A stretch of DNA of 64,000 nt, from assembly GCF_001570585.1 (NCBI RefSeq), contig NZ_BBXF01000002.1, forward strand, positions 1,855,069-1,919,068, read 5' to 3'. Source of the DNA: Herbidospora daliensis. GTDB lineage: Bacteria > Actinomycetota > Actinomycetes > Streptosporangiales > Streptosporangiaceae. The position numbers were made by a program, and so were the translations under genes. A model generated the notes under the pieces. That model was not told the origin of the DNA. It saw only the letters and a program-made list of their open reading frames with translations, and ran no database searches. Below are positions 27,994 to 35,185 of the stretch, piece by piece (position 1 is the first letter of the stretch; every line of letters begins with the position of its first letter).

Positions 27994-29123
27994 GACAGCA
28001 CCTCCTGGCCGATCCAGCCCTTCTCGTCGCAGCCCTTCGGGATGGCGAAGACGGCCGAGCCGATCGGGGTGATCCACTCGTTGAGGAGGTCGGCCTCGGC
28101 GAGTTGTTTCTGGATGGGCGTGAACTGGCGCTCGATGTCGGCCTGGTAGGAGGCGAAGATCAGGCCCGAGTCGGCGTGGCCTTGTGAGGTGACCCCCTCG
28201 TCGTAGTTGTAGACGCGGCGCAGGATGCGCAGGGACGGGTCGCCGACGTGGGCGCGGCGGATGTGGGCGTACTCGGAGATGACCGGGAAGCCGTGGGCGC
28301 CCTTGGCGGCGAAGTCGGGGGCGTCGGTCTCCTTGGTGCCGGTCAGGGGCGCGCCCGTGGAGAGCTTGCGGCCGATGGTGAACTCCTTGGCGACCACGTC
28401 GGCGGCGTCCCAGGTCTCCAGCTCGGCCTTGATCCTTCTGACGACCAGCTGGGTGGTGCCGTCGGGGCGCCAGACGGCCAGGTCGAACTCCGGAGTGCCC
28501 GGTTTGGGGTTGCCGGTGCCGTCCATCTGGCCCATCACGTTGCGCTGGGTCTGCCCGGCCGACTGGGTGCCGGCCGCGCGGCGGAAGCCGCGTTGGGTCC
28601 AGCGCACGGTCGCGAACGACCGGGCGTCCTTGACGATCATCCGCAGGGCGTGGGCGACCGTGAGCGGGTCGTCGGCGCAGATCTGGACGAGCAGGTCGCC
28701 GCCGGTCCACTTCTTGTCGAGCTTGTCGACGGAGAACTTCGGCAGCACCTTGACGGGGCTGGGGGCCTTGATCCTGGCGTACAGGCCCGGACCGAAACCG
28801 AAGGTCACGGTCAGGCGCGCGGCCGGGGAGGCGAGTTCGGGCTCGGTGTCGGCGAGCGCCGGGCGGCCCTGGGTGAGCCGCCTGGCGTCGTCGGTGAGCA
28901 GCCGCATCATCCGGGCCAGGGCGTCCTTGTCGGTGTCTTCGCGCAGGTCGAACGCCACGAACACGGCGTGGGCCTGCGGTTCGGTCGCGATGCCGGCCTG
29001 GCGCGGGCCGTGGAAGGGCACGACCGTCTCGGCGGCGGCCTGGGCGGCGGCGGGGCGGGCGAGGGCCACGACCCCCGCCGCCACGCCGCCGGTGAGCAGG
29101 CCCCGGCGACTGAGCTCAGCCAT
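27990..29123 (-). CDS. Tat-exported DyP-type heme peroxidase (DtpA-like)
   Basis: A 377-residue heme peroxidase. The N-terminus has a Tat signal (SRRGLLTGG and an Ala-rich run), the GQMDGTGN motif corresponds to the DyP GxxDG distal site, and AHIRRAH supplies the proximal heme histidine. It is probably folded with heme before export. In Streptomyces a Tat-dependent DyP peroxidase (DtpA) works with PCu(A)C-type chaperones in copper trafficking to the oxidase GlxA, and the same neighbour set is seen here. EfeB of an iron importer is the alternative, but no efeU/efeO genes are present. Confidence 0.92.
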   Translation of the reverse strand: MAELSRRGLLTGGVAAGVVALARPAAAQAAAETVVPFHGPRQAGIATEPQAHAVFVAFDLREDTDKDALARMMRLLTDDARRLTQGRPALADTEPELASPAARLTVTFGFGPGLYARIKAPSPVKVLPKFSVDKLDKKWTGGDLLVQICADDPLTVAHALRMIVKDARSFATVRWTQRGFRRAAGTQSAGQTQRNVMGQMDGTGNPKPGTPEFDLAVWRPDGTTQLVVRRIKAELETWDAADVVAKEFTIGRKLSTGAPLTGTKETDAPDFAAKGAHGFPVISEYAHIRRAHVGDPSLRILRRVYNYDEGVTSQGHADSGLIFASYQADIERQFTPIQKQLAEADLLNEWITPIGSAVFAIPKGCDEKGWIGQEVLS

Positions 29124-29691
29124 TGTCGGACTCGCCGCCCATGTCCATTCCGGGCTGGTAGTCCTCCTTCGCGCCGGCGAAGTCCTTGCCGATGGCGGTG
29201 AACTCGAAGGTGCCGCCGTCGGCGAAGGTGAGGGTGAACGGGACCTCGGCGCCGGGATCGACCGGCTCCTTGGCGTCCATGATCATGATGTGGTCGCCGC
29301 CGGGCTTCAGCTCGTGGGAGCCGCCCGCCGGGATGACGAAACCGCCCTGCTTGGGCTGCATGACCATCTTGCCGTCCTGGTCGACGACCTCATGGAGCTC
29401 GATCATCGGCGACAGCGGGCTGGTGCCCGACACCACGGTGATGTCGGCGGCGGAGTTGTTGACCAGGGTGCCGAAGGCGGCGGTCATGCCCTCCTTGGCG
29501 GTCTTCACCCACGGGTCGGTGATCGACAGGGTGGCGCCGGCCGGCGCGGGGGCCGCCGACGTGGCGGGCGCGGCGGCGGGTGCGGTGGTGGCGGGGGCGG
29601 CCGCGGTCGGCGTCTCCTCCGTGGAACCACAGGAGGCGACCACGACGACGGTGGCGAGGGCGAGCGCGGACAGCGTGAAGCGCGAGGACAT
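29116..29691 (-). CDS. PCu(A)C-family periplasmic copper chaperone lipoprotein
   Basis: A 191-residue exported protein. It has a lipobox VASC near residue 21, a long Ala/Pro/Thr linker and then the PCu(A)C domain. Copper ligands follow the H-M...M...H-x-M pattern in ELHEVVDQDGKMVM and GGDHIMIMD. It binds Cu(I) outside the membrane and hands it to oxidases. The C-terminal tail is Met/Asp rich (GMDMGG). The coding sequence overlaps the peroxidase start by eight bases. Confidence 0.92.
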   Translation of the reverse strand: MSSRFTLSALALATVVVVASCGSTEETPTAAAPATTAPAAAPATSAAPAPAGATLSITDPWVKTAKEGMTAAFGTLVNNSAADITVVSGTSPLSPMIELHEVVDQDGKMVMQPKQGGFVIPAGGSHELKPGGDHIMIMDAKEPVDPGAEVPFTLTFADGGTFEFTAIGKDFAGAKEDYQPGMDMGGESDNG

Positions 29692-29747
29692 GCGAGAAGA
29701 ACCCTTCCGGGGTGATTACGGCAACGTCAGGAGAGCCGCGCTGAGGG

Positions 29748-30314
29748 TCAGGCGGCGGCGGGGTTGACGTTGCCGGGAGGGCCCCGGCGGCTGATCGCGT
29801 GTCCGGTCAGCGCCGACGACAGGACGACGACCCGGTCGGCCACGACCGGGACGATCAGGGGGTGGGCGGGTTCGACGGCCACCCGGAGCAGCACCAGGAG
29901 CCGGACCGCCATACGGCGCAGCAGCCCCCACAGAAGGGCCTCGCCCCGGGACAACCACAGGGCCGTCAGCCCGGCCGCCCAGGCGTGGGTGACCAGCATG
30001 CTCAGGCTGGGCAGCAGCGTCATGTGGTGATGCCCGGCGGGCATCGGCCCGGCGGAGTGGGCGACGGCGAACAGCACGTGGAGCAGGGCCTGACAACCGG
30101 CCAGCGCCGGGAAGATCACCTTGGCCGAGCGTTCCCGCCCCGCCAGCGCACACGCGACCACGAACGACAGGGCGAACGCGACGAAGACCGTCTCCGTCGT
30201 CGTCGAACCGCCCGCGTAGGCGTGCGCGCCGACGCTCAGCACGACCGAGACCGCCCCGAAGACGGCGGCCCGGACGACGCGGAAAGGCGTCGAGGCTGGC
30301 GTGGTGCTTGTCAT
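29748..30314 (-). CDS. His-rich four-helix membrane protein, copy A
   Basis: A 188-residue integral membrane protein of unknown family, homologous to the proteins at 30628-31188 and 31321-31932. Helix 1 ends in GAHAYAGG, helix 3 holds LLHVLFAVAH, a loop has GHHHM, and helix 4 carries MLVTH, then WLSRGEALLW and a basic tail. Histidines recur at the same places in all three copies and could bind copper or heme. It heads the minus-strand copper operon, 56 bases before the PCu(A)C gene. Function is not known; a role in copper handling is inferred from context. Confidence 0.8.
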   Translation of the reverse strand: MTSTTPASTPFRVVRAAVFGAVSVVLSVGAHAYAGGSTTTETVFVAFALSFVVACALAGRERSAKVIFPALAGCQALLHVLFAVAHSAGPMPAGHHHMTLLPSLSMLVTHAWAAGLTALWLSRGEALLWGLLRRMAVRLLVLLRVAVEPAHPLIVPVVADRVVVLSSALTGHAISRRGPPGNVNPAAA

Positions 30315-30510
30315 GGCGCCGTCATCATCGCACGCGCCCCGCCCGGCTCCCAACGCCGACTTCGCGGACTGCCGGTTGACACCGGGCCCCCGGTTCACGA
30401 GAGGAGTTTGCGCATGATCCCAGGTTGCGGGAGCCGCGACTGCCACGTCGAGGAGCGAGTGATCTTCGGCCCGTTTTCTCGCGAGTAGTCGTCTCAGTCG
30501 GATCGGCGCC

Positions 30511-30615
30511 ATGAAACTGTGGACCGTCGACCTGCGCGGCCGCGAGGCCACCGTCACCGACACGGCGGGCGAGAAGGTCCTCGCCGAAGAGGCCGAGGGC
30601 TTTTCAGCACCCTGA
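30511..30615 (+). CDS. possible 34-residue small protein
   Basis: ATG to TGA encodes a hydrophilic acidic peptide starting MKLWTVDLRGREATVTDT. Codon use looks actinomycete-like, but there is no convincing ribosome binding site, and I recognise no family. It could be a gene remnant. The rest of the 30315-30627 interval shows no other gene and must hold the divergent promoters of membrane copies A and B. Confidence 0.25.
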   Translation: MKLWTVDLRGREATVTDTAGEKVLAEEAEGFSAP

Positions 30616-30627
30616 TCGCCTGTCACC

Positions 30628-31188
30628 ATGTCGATCGTGTCCGGGAATCACGCACCGACCTCGCGACTGCCCCGTGTGGCCGTCTTCGCGGTCGCCTGCG
30701 TCGCCGTCTCCGGGCTCGGGCACGCCTACGCAGGTGGCGGGCACGTCGCCCCGCACCTGCTCGGGCTCGGCGCCCTCCTCGCGGCCCTGCCCGCCTGGTT
30801 GTTGTCGGGGCGGGAACGCGGCCCGGAAGTGATCCTGGCCGCCACCCTCGCCACCCAGTTCGGGCTGCACCACCTGTTCGGCCAGACCGCTCCCGGCACG
30901 CCCGGGGTCGACGGCCACGCCCACCCGGCCGTCGGCATGCTGCTCGTGCACGTCACGCTGGCGCTGCTCACCGGCTGGTGGCTGCACCGGGGCGAAGACG
31001 CCTTCTGGGGGTACGTCCGCCTCCGGTCGGCGCGGCTCCTCCGCCTGTTGATCTCCGGTACGCCCGCCCTTTCCGCCGGGCCGGTTGGTCTGCGCGTGGC
31101 CGCCGAGCCCGAGGTCGCGCCCGCGAGCGCGGAGATCGTGTCGGCCGGCCGGCGGCGCGGTCCGCCGATCGTCTCCCCGGCTGGCTGA
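30628..31188 (+). CDS. His-rich four-helix membrane protein, copy B
   Basis: A 186-residue paralogue of copies A and C. Matching elements are GLGHAYAGGG at the end of helix 1, SGRERGPEVI before helix 3, FGLHHLFGQ, a GHAHPAVGMLLVH stretch, and WWLHRGEDAFWGYVRLRSARLL at the end. A weakly conserved Arg/Ala/Pro tail follows. Divergent from copy A and 132 bases before copy C. Unknown function; candidate metal-related membrane protein. Confidence 0.78.
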   Translation: MSIVSGNHAPTSRLPRVAVFAVACVAVSGLGHAYAGGGHVAPHLLGLGALLAALPAWLLSGRERGPEVILAATLATQFGLHHLFGQTAPGTPGVDGHAHPAVGMLLVHVTLALLTGWWLHRGEDAFWGYVRLRSARLLRLLISGTPALSAGPVGLRVAAEPEVAPASAEIVSAGRRRGPPIVSPAG

Positions 31189-31320
31189 CCTCCGTACCCG
31201 GGTCTCTGACCTGGCGTACCTCAGGGTCGTCATCACCAGCCCGATCCGCTTGTGTGCGCGGGCCGTATCTATGAGTACGGGCCTATCTGGTGAGCCCGAT
31301 CCGATTGGAGTTCCCCTCCC

Positions 31321-31932
31321 GTGTCAGCGGCGTGGCCGTACAGCCGGGTGACGCCCGTGGCGAGTGCCGCGGGCGCCGGTGGCGTGCCCGCGGCGCGGTC
31401 GTTCCGGCTGGCGCGGGCCGCCGCCTTCGCGGTGGCCTGCCTGGGGCTGGCCATGGGGGCGCACGTCTTCGGCGGCGGCGAGGTGTCGGCCCACGCGGCC
31501 GCCGCCGGGCTGCTGGCCGCGCTCGTCGCGGCGCTGCCCGCGACCGGGCGTGAGCGCGGCCCGGCCGTGATCTTCGCGCTCATGACGGGCGGGCAGACGG
31601 GGCTGCACCTGCTGTTCGCCAACGCCCACGTGATCCTCCCGGTCGAGACCGGCGGGCACGTCCACTCGGCGTCGGCGCTGGTCCCCGGTCTGGGGATGCT
31701 GGTCACCCATGGGGTGGCCGCCCTGCTGCTGGCCCTCTGGCTGGCTCGGGGCGAGGCCGCGCTCTGGTCGATCCTGCGGCTGCTCGCGGCCCGGCTGCTC
31801 GCGCTGCTGATCGTCACGGGGCTGTCCCTTCCGGTTCCGCCGAGGCCCCGGTTCGCCCGGCGGGTGCGTCGTGCCCGCTCGGCCCTGATCCGGCACTCGG
31901 TGTACGGACGGGCGCCACCGGCGACCGCCTGA
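31321..31932 (+). CDS. His-rich four-helix membrane protein, copy C
   Basis: A 203-residue paralogue of copies A and B with MGAHVFGGG, TGRERGPAVIF, GLHLLFANAHV, a GGHVHSAS loop, MLVTH and WLARGEAALWSILRLLAARLL, then a strongly basic tail. The GTG start is chosen for the upstream GGAG. It precedes the SigC-like ECF sigma gene by 114 bases in the same direction, and both may be one transcript. Confidence 0.8.
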   Translation: MSAAWPYSRVTPVASAAGAGGVPAARSFRLARAAAFAVACLGLAMGAHVFGGGEVSAHAAAAGLLAALVAALPATGRERGPAVIFALMTGGQTGLHLLFANAHVILPVETGGHVHSASALVPGLGMLVTHGVAALLLALWLARGEAALWSILRLLAARLLALLIVTGLSLPVPPRPRFARRVRRARSALIRHSVYGRAPPATA

Positions 31933-32046
31933 CGCATCTTCTCCCGCACGCCCCATCCGGGTGGACCTGGTCCGTCCGGCTGCCGTCGCGTGCCGAAATG
32001 CGTTCCCGGTCGTCCAGCGCCGATTCCGTACACCCAAGGAACGATC

Positions 32047-32625
32047 ATGATGCGGCACCTCCGCTCCACCGAAACCCTCGACGACCACCACGTGACCGAG
32101 CTGGCGCTGGCCGCCAGAGCCGGCGGGGCCGACGACGTCGAGGCCTTCACCCGCGCCGTCTACGCCGACGTGCGGCGGTTCGTCCAGTTCCTGTGTCCCG
32201 GCGGGTCCGCCGAGGACCTCGCGCAGGAGACCTTCGTCCGGGTCCTCCGCAGCCTCCCGGGGTTCGCCGGGCGGTCCTCGGCCCGGGTCTGGGTGTTGTC
32301 GATCGCCCGCCGGGCGGTCGTCGACGGCTTCCGGGCCGCCTCCGCCCGTCCCGTCATCGCCGACCTCACCGACTGGCAGGGGGCGGCCGACCGCCGCCAG
32401 CCGCGCGGGCTGCCGGGCGTCGCCGACGGCGTCGCCCTGGACGACCTGCTCGCCGCCGTCCCCGAGGAGCGGCGCACGGCGTTCGTGCTGACCCAGGTGA
32501 TCGGCCTGCCCTACCAGGAGGTGGCCGAACACCTCGGCTGCCCGGTCGGCACCGTGCGCTCGCGCGTGGCCAGGGCCCGGCTGCAGCTCGTCGCCTCGCT
32601 GACCCAGGCCGAACAGGCCGCCTGA
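32047..32625 (+). CDS. ECF sigma factor, SigC-like
   Basis: A 192-residue alternative sigma factor. Region 2 includes AEDLAQETFVRVLRSLPGF and region 4 includes YQEVAEHLGCPVGTVRSRVARAR. Overall resemblance is to mycobacterial SigC, a small ECF factor without a linked anti-sigma gene; none is seen here either. SigC is reported to control copper acquisition in M. tuberculosis, which fits the adjacent copper genes. The ATG at 32047 is chosen for AAGGA upstream; a longer frame has no ribosome binding site. Promoter specificity is not known. Confidence 0.88.
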   Translation: MMRHLRSTETLDDHHVTELALAARAGGADDVEAFTRAVYADVRRFVQFLCPGGSAEDLAQETFVRVLRSLPGFAGRSSARVWVLSIARRAVVDGFRAASARPVIADLTDWQGAADRRQPRGLPGVADGVALDDLLAAVPEERRTAFVLTQVIGLPYQEVAEHLGCPVGTVRSRVARARLQLVASLTQAEQAA

Positions 32626-32626
32626 C

Positions 32627-32673
32627 ACACGTGAGGGTGCCGGACCGTGGCTCGGCCCGGCACCCTCACGTGT
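32627..32673 (+). terminator. terminator after the ECF sigma gene
   Basis: A 17-bp perfect inverted repeat (ACACGTGAGGGTGCCGG and its complement, 13-base loop) starting just after the stop codon. Confidence 0.85.
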
Positions 32674-33029
32674 ACCTCGATCGCGGATCTGCGACCCCCG
32701 GATCGTTGCCCTCCGCCGGATCGTGCGCCGTTCCGGGGCGGTCAGATGAGGGCCGCGGCAGCCCGCGGACTCCGAAGGGGACGTCCACCCGTCTTTCCCG
32801 AAGCCGCGCCGACTGGCTTCCGAAACGGCGGGAGGGGACGTCACCTGCCGTATGACAGAGAAGTCGTGCGGGGACGCGTTGTGGTTCCCGGCGATTTCGG
32901 AAGTGACCGCGCCCATGGGCCGTTAAGCGAAGCCGGATCCAGATTCTCCGGCTCGCCGGGAACCAGGTGGGCACGGGACACGACTCTCTAATTCGAGCCA
33001 GGGGCTCACCAGATTCGAGAGGACCCCCC
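32674..33029. other. intergenic region before the PepSY gene
   Basis: No coding frame of good quality is seen in these 356 bases. A GAGAGGA ribosome binding site near 33017 serves the PepSY gene. I recognise no operator. Confidence 0.5.
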
Positions 33030-34490
33030 GTGACCACCGACTCCCTTCCCCCACAGGCCCCGCCCCGCCGAGGCGTGTGGTCCCAGTTGCGGCCCCTGCT
33101 GCTGCGTCTGCACTTCTACGCAGGTGTGTTCATCGCGCCGTTCATCCTGATCGCGGCCGTCACCGGCCTCATCTACACCACCGCGCCGCAGGTCGAGCGC
33201 ATGGTGTACGACCACGAGCTCCGCGTGCCCGCCGGGCAGACGATGCAGCCGCTCAGCAAGCAGGTCGCCGCCGCCAGGGCGGCCCACCCCGCGGGCGACG
33301 TCAACTCGGTCATGCCGGCCGTCGACGCGACCAGCACCACCCGGGTGGTCTTCTCCGACGAGACCGTGCCCGCCGACTACGAGATGGCGGTGTTCGTCGA
33401 CCCGTACACGCTGGAGGTGCGCGGCCAGGAACGCACCTTCGGGCAGTGGCTCGGCGTCCGGGCCTGGATCGACGACCTGCACCGCAACCTGCACCTGGGC
33501 GCGTTCGGCCGCAACTACAGCGAGCTGGCCGCGAGCTGGATGTGGATCGTCGTCCTCGGCGGCCTGGCCCTGTGGATCGGGCGGCGCCGCAGCACGAAGC
33601 GTGTCCTCCTGCCGGACACCAAGGCCAAGAAGGGCCGCTCCCGCAACCTGTCGTGGCACGCCGCCACCGGCGTGTGGATCACTATCGGCCTGCTGCTGCT
33701 CTCGGTCACCGGCCTGACCTGGTCGAACCATGCGGGCGCGAAGATCGCCGACGTCCGGACGCTGTTCGACTGGAACTCCCCGCCGCTGGAGACCAGCCTG
33801 ACCGCCGGCGGCCAGGCGGCCGAGCACCAGCACGGCGGAGCGGCCCCGGCCGCCGAGGGCGGCGACGCGGTGTTCACCTCGGGCGTCGGCATCGACGGCG
33901 TCATGGCCACCGCCACCGCGCAGGGCCTCAAGACCCCGCTGTTCATCGCGCCGCCCGCCGACGGGCAGTCGGCCTGGAAGGTGAACGAGAGCAAGCGCGA
34001 CTGGCCGACCCGCTTCGACGCGGTCACCGTCAACGGGAACACCGGCGCGGTCGTCGACCGGGTCGACTTCGCCGAGTGGCCCTTCATGGCGAAGATGACC
34101 AACTGGACCATCGACGCCCACATGGGCATCCTGTTCGGCATCCCCAACCAGCTCGTGCTGGCCGGTCTGGCGATCGGGCTGATCTTCGTGATCGTGCGCG
34201 GCTACGGGATGTGGTGGCAGCGCCGTCCGACCGGACAGCGGTTCGGCCGCCCGGCGCCGCGCGGCAGCCTGCGGTCGCTGACGCCGGGCGTGCTCGTCGT
34301 GGTGGCGGCGACCACCCTGTTCGTGGCCTACTTCCTGCCGCTGTTCGCGATCAGCCTGGCGGTCTTCCTGGCCGTGGACGTGGTGCTCGAACGGCGGCGG
34401 ACGACCCGCCCGGCGGTGCTCCCCGGAACCCTCGATCCGGTCCCGGCCTCTCCCGAGGAGACTCAGCCGTCCGAGCCCAGCCTGCTGTAG
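33030..34490 (+). CDS. PepSY-domain membrane protein
   Basis: A 486-residue PepSY-TM family protein. Helix 1 (about 30-50, LHFYAGVFIAPFILIAAVTGLIY split) is followed by a large outside PepSY domain, then a helix near 170, one near 215, a second outside PepSY domain with an EHQHGG insert, and three to four C-terminal helices. Conserved histidines in LHFYAG, DLHRNLHLG, LSWHAATG and DAHMG suggest heme, as in ferric or copper reductase-like members. Start GTG with GAGAGGA upstream. It may act with the copper genes to the left, but this is inferred only from location. It converges on the next gene with 28 bases of overlap. Confidence 0.88.
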   Translation: MTTDSLPPQAPPRRGVWSQLRPLLLRLHFYAGVFIAPFILIAAVTGLIYTTAPQVERMVYDHELRVPAGQTMQPLSKQVAAARAAHPAGDVNSVMPAVDATSTTRVVFSDETVPADYEMAVFVDPYTLEVRGQERTFGQWLGVRAWIDDLHRNLHLGAFGRNYSELAASWMWIVVLGGLALWIGRRRSTKRVLLPDTKAKKGRSRNLSWHAATGVWITIGLLLLSVTGLTWSNHAGAKIADVRTLFDWNSPPLETSLTAGGQAAEHQHGGAAPAAEGGDAVFTSGVGIDGVMATATAQGLKTPLFIAPPADGQSAWKVNESKRDWPTRFDAVTVNGNTGAVVDRVDFAEWPFMAKMTNWTIDAHMGILFGIPNQLVLAGLAIGLIFVIVRGYGMWWQRRPTGQRFGRPAPRGSLRSLTPGVLVVVAATTLFVAYFLPLFAISLAVFLAVDVVLERRRTTRPAVLPGTLDPVPASPEETQPSEPSLL

Positions 34491-35143
34491 AGGGGAACGG
34501 CGAATCTGGCGCTCTGGTCGCGGAACTGCGCCGCCTTGCGGCGGTGGGCGGCGCAGTCGCATCCCAGCGTGTGACCGGCCAACTCGTGCATCCTGGCCAG
34601 CCGTTCGTGCAGTTCGGCCATGTCGGAACAGGTGGTGGCGGCGCGCCGGCACATGATCCGCGATTCGTTCCGCATGATCGCGCTCAGTTCCATGGCCCGG
34701 CGCATGGCCGGATGCACCGGATCGGGGCCGGTCCGGGGTCGGCGCGGCCGGTTGCGAGGGCCGGCGCCCGCCCGGCGCATCACCGGCAGGTGGCGTTCGG
34801 AGCGGTCGGCCGGTGGTGCGGGTTCTCCGTGGACGATCGCCGGCGCGAACGCCGGCCCGGGGACGAGCACCCCGAGGAGACGGGCGGCCGGTCCGCCGCC
34901 GGCCAGGCTGAGGGTCACCCCGTCGAGTTCGGCGAGGGCCTTGAACCGCAGCATGACCCGTGCCCCCTCCAGGTCGCAGAAGCCGACCGCGCTCACGTCG
35001 AGGACGACCCGCTCGAACCGGCGGAACAGCAGGCAGGCCAGCGAGCTCTCCAGCCAGGCCGTCCAGGAGGAGTCGACGTCGCCGGTGATGGCGGCGCCGA
35101 GCTCCGACTGATCCGCGTGGACGATGGCCAGCGACAGGGGCAT
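34463..35143 (-). CDS. STAS-domain protein with long C-terminal extension
   Basis: A 226-residue protein. Residues about 1-95 form a STAS (anti-sigma antagonist) fold. The site that usually reads DSSG, with the phosphorylatable Ser, reads DLEG here (VGFCDLEGARVM), so regulation by serine phosphorylation is unlikely. After a Pro/Arg linker, a helical Cys-rich domain (MCRRAATTC, GCDCAAH) follows that I cannot assign. Converges with the PepSY gene. Confidence 0.7.
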   Translation of the reverse strand: MPLSLAIVHADQSELGAAITGDVDSSWTAWLESSLACLLFRRFERVVLDVSAVGFCDLEGARVMLRFKALAELDGVTLSLAGGGPAARLLGVLVPGPAFAPAIVHGEPAPPADRSERHLPVMRRAGAGPRNRPRRPRTGPDPVHPAMRRAMELSAIMRNESRIMCRRAATTCSDMAELHERLARMHELAGHTLGCDCAAHRRKAAQFRDQSARFAVPLYSRLGSDG

Positions 35144-35185
35144 GACCCCCCTCTACCCCCTTATCCGACATATGTGCCTACACGG

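Noticed and set aside
27990..29123. EfeUOB iron importer peroxidase
   Set aside because: No efeU or efeO neighbour; PCu(A)C and CopC neighbours favour a copper-linked DyP.
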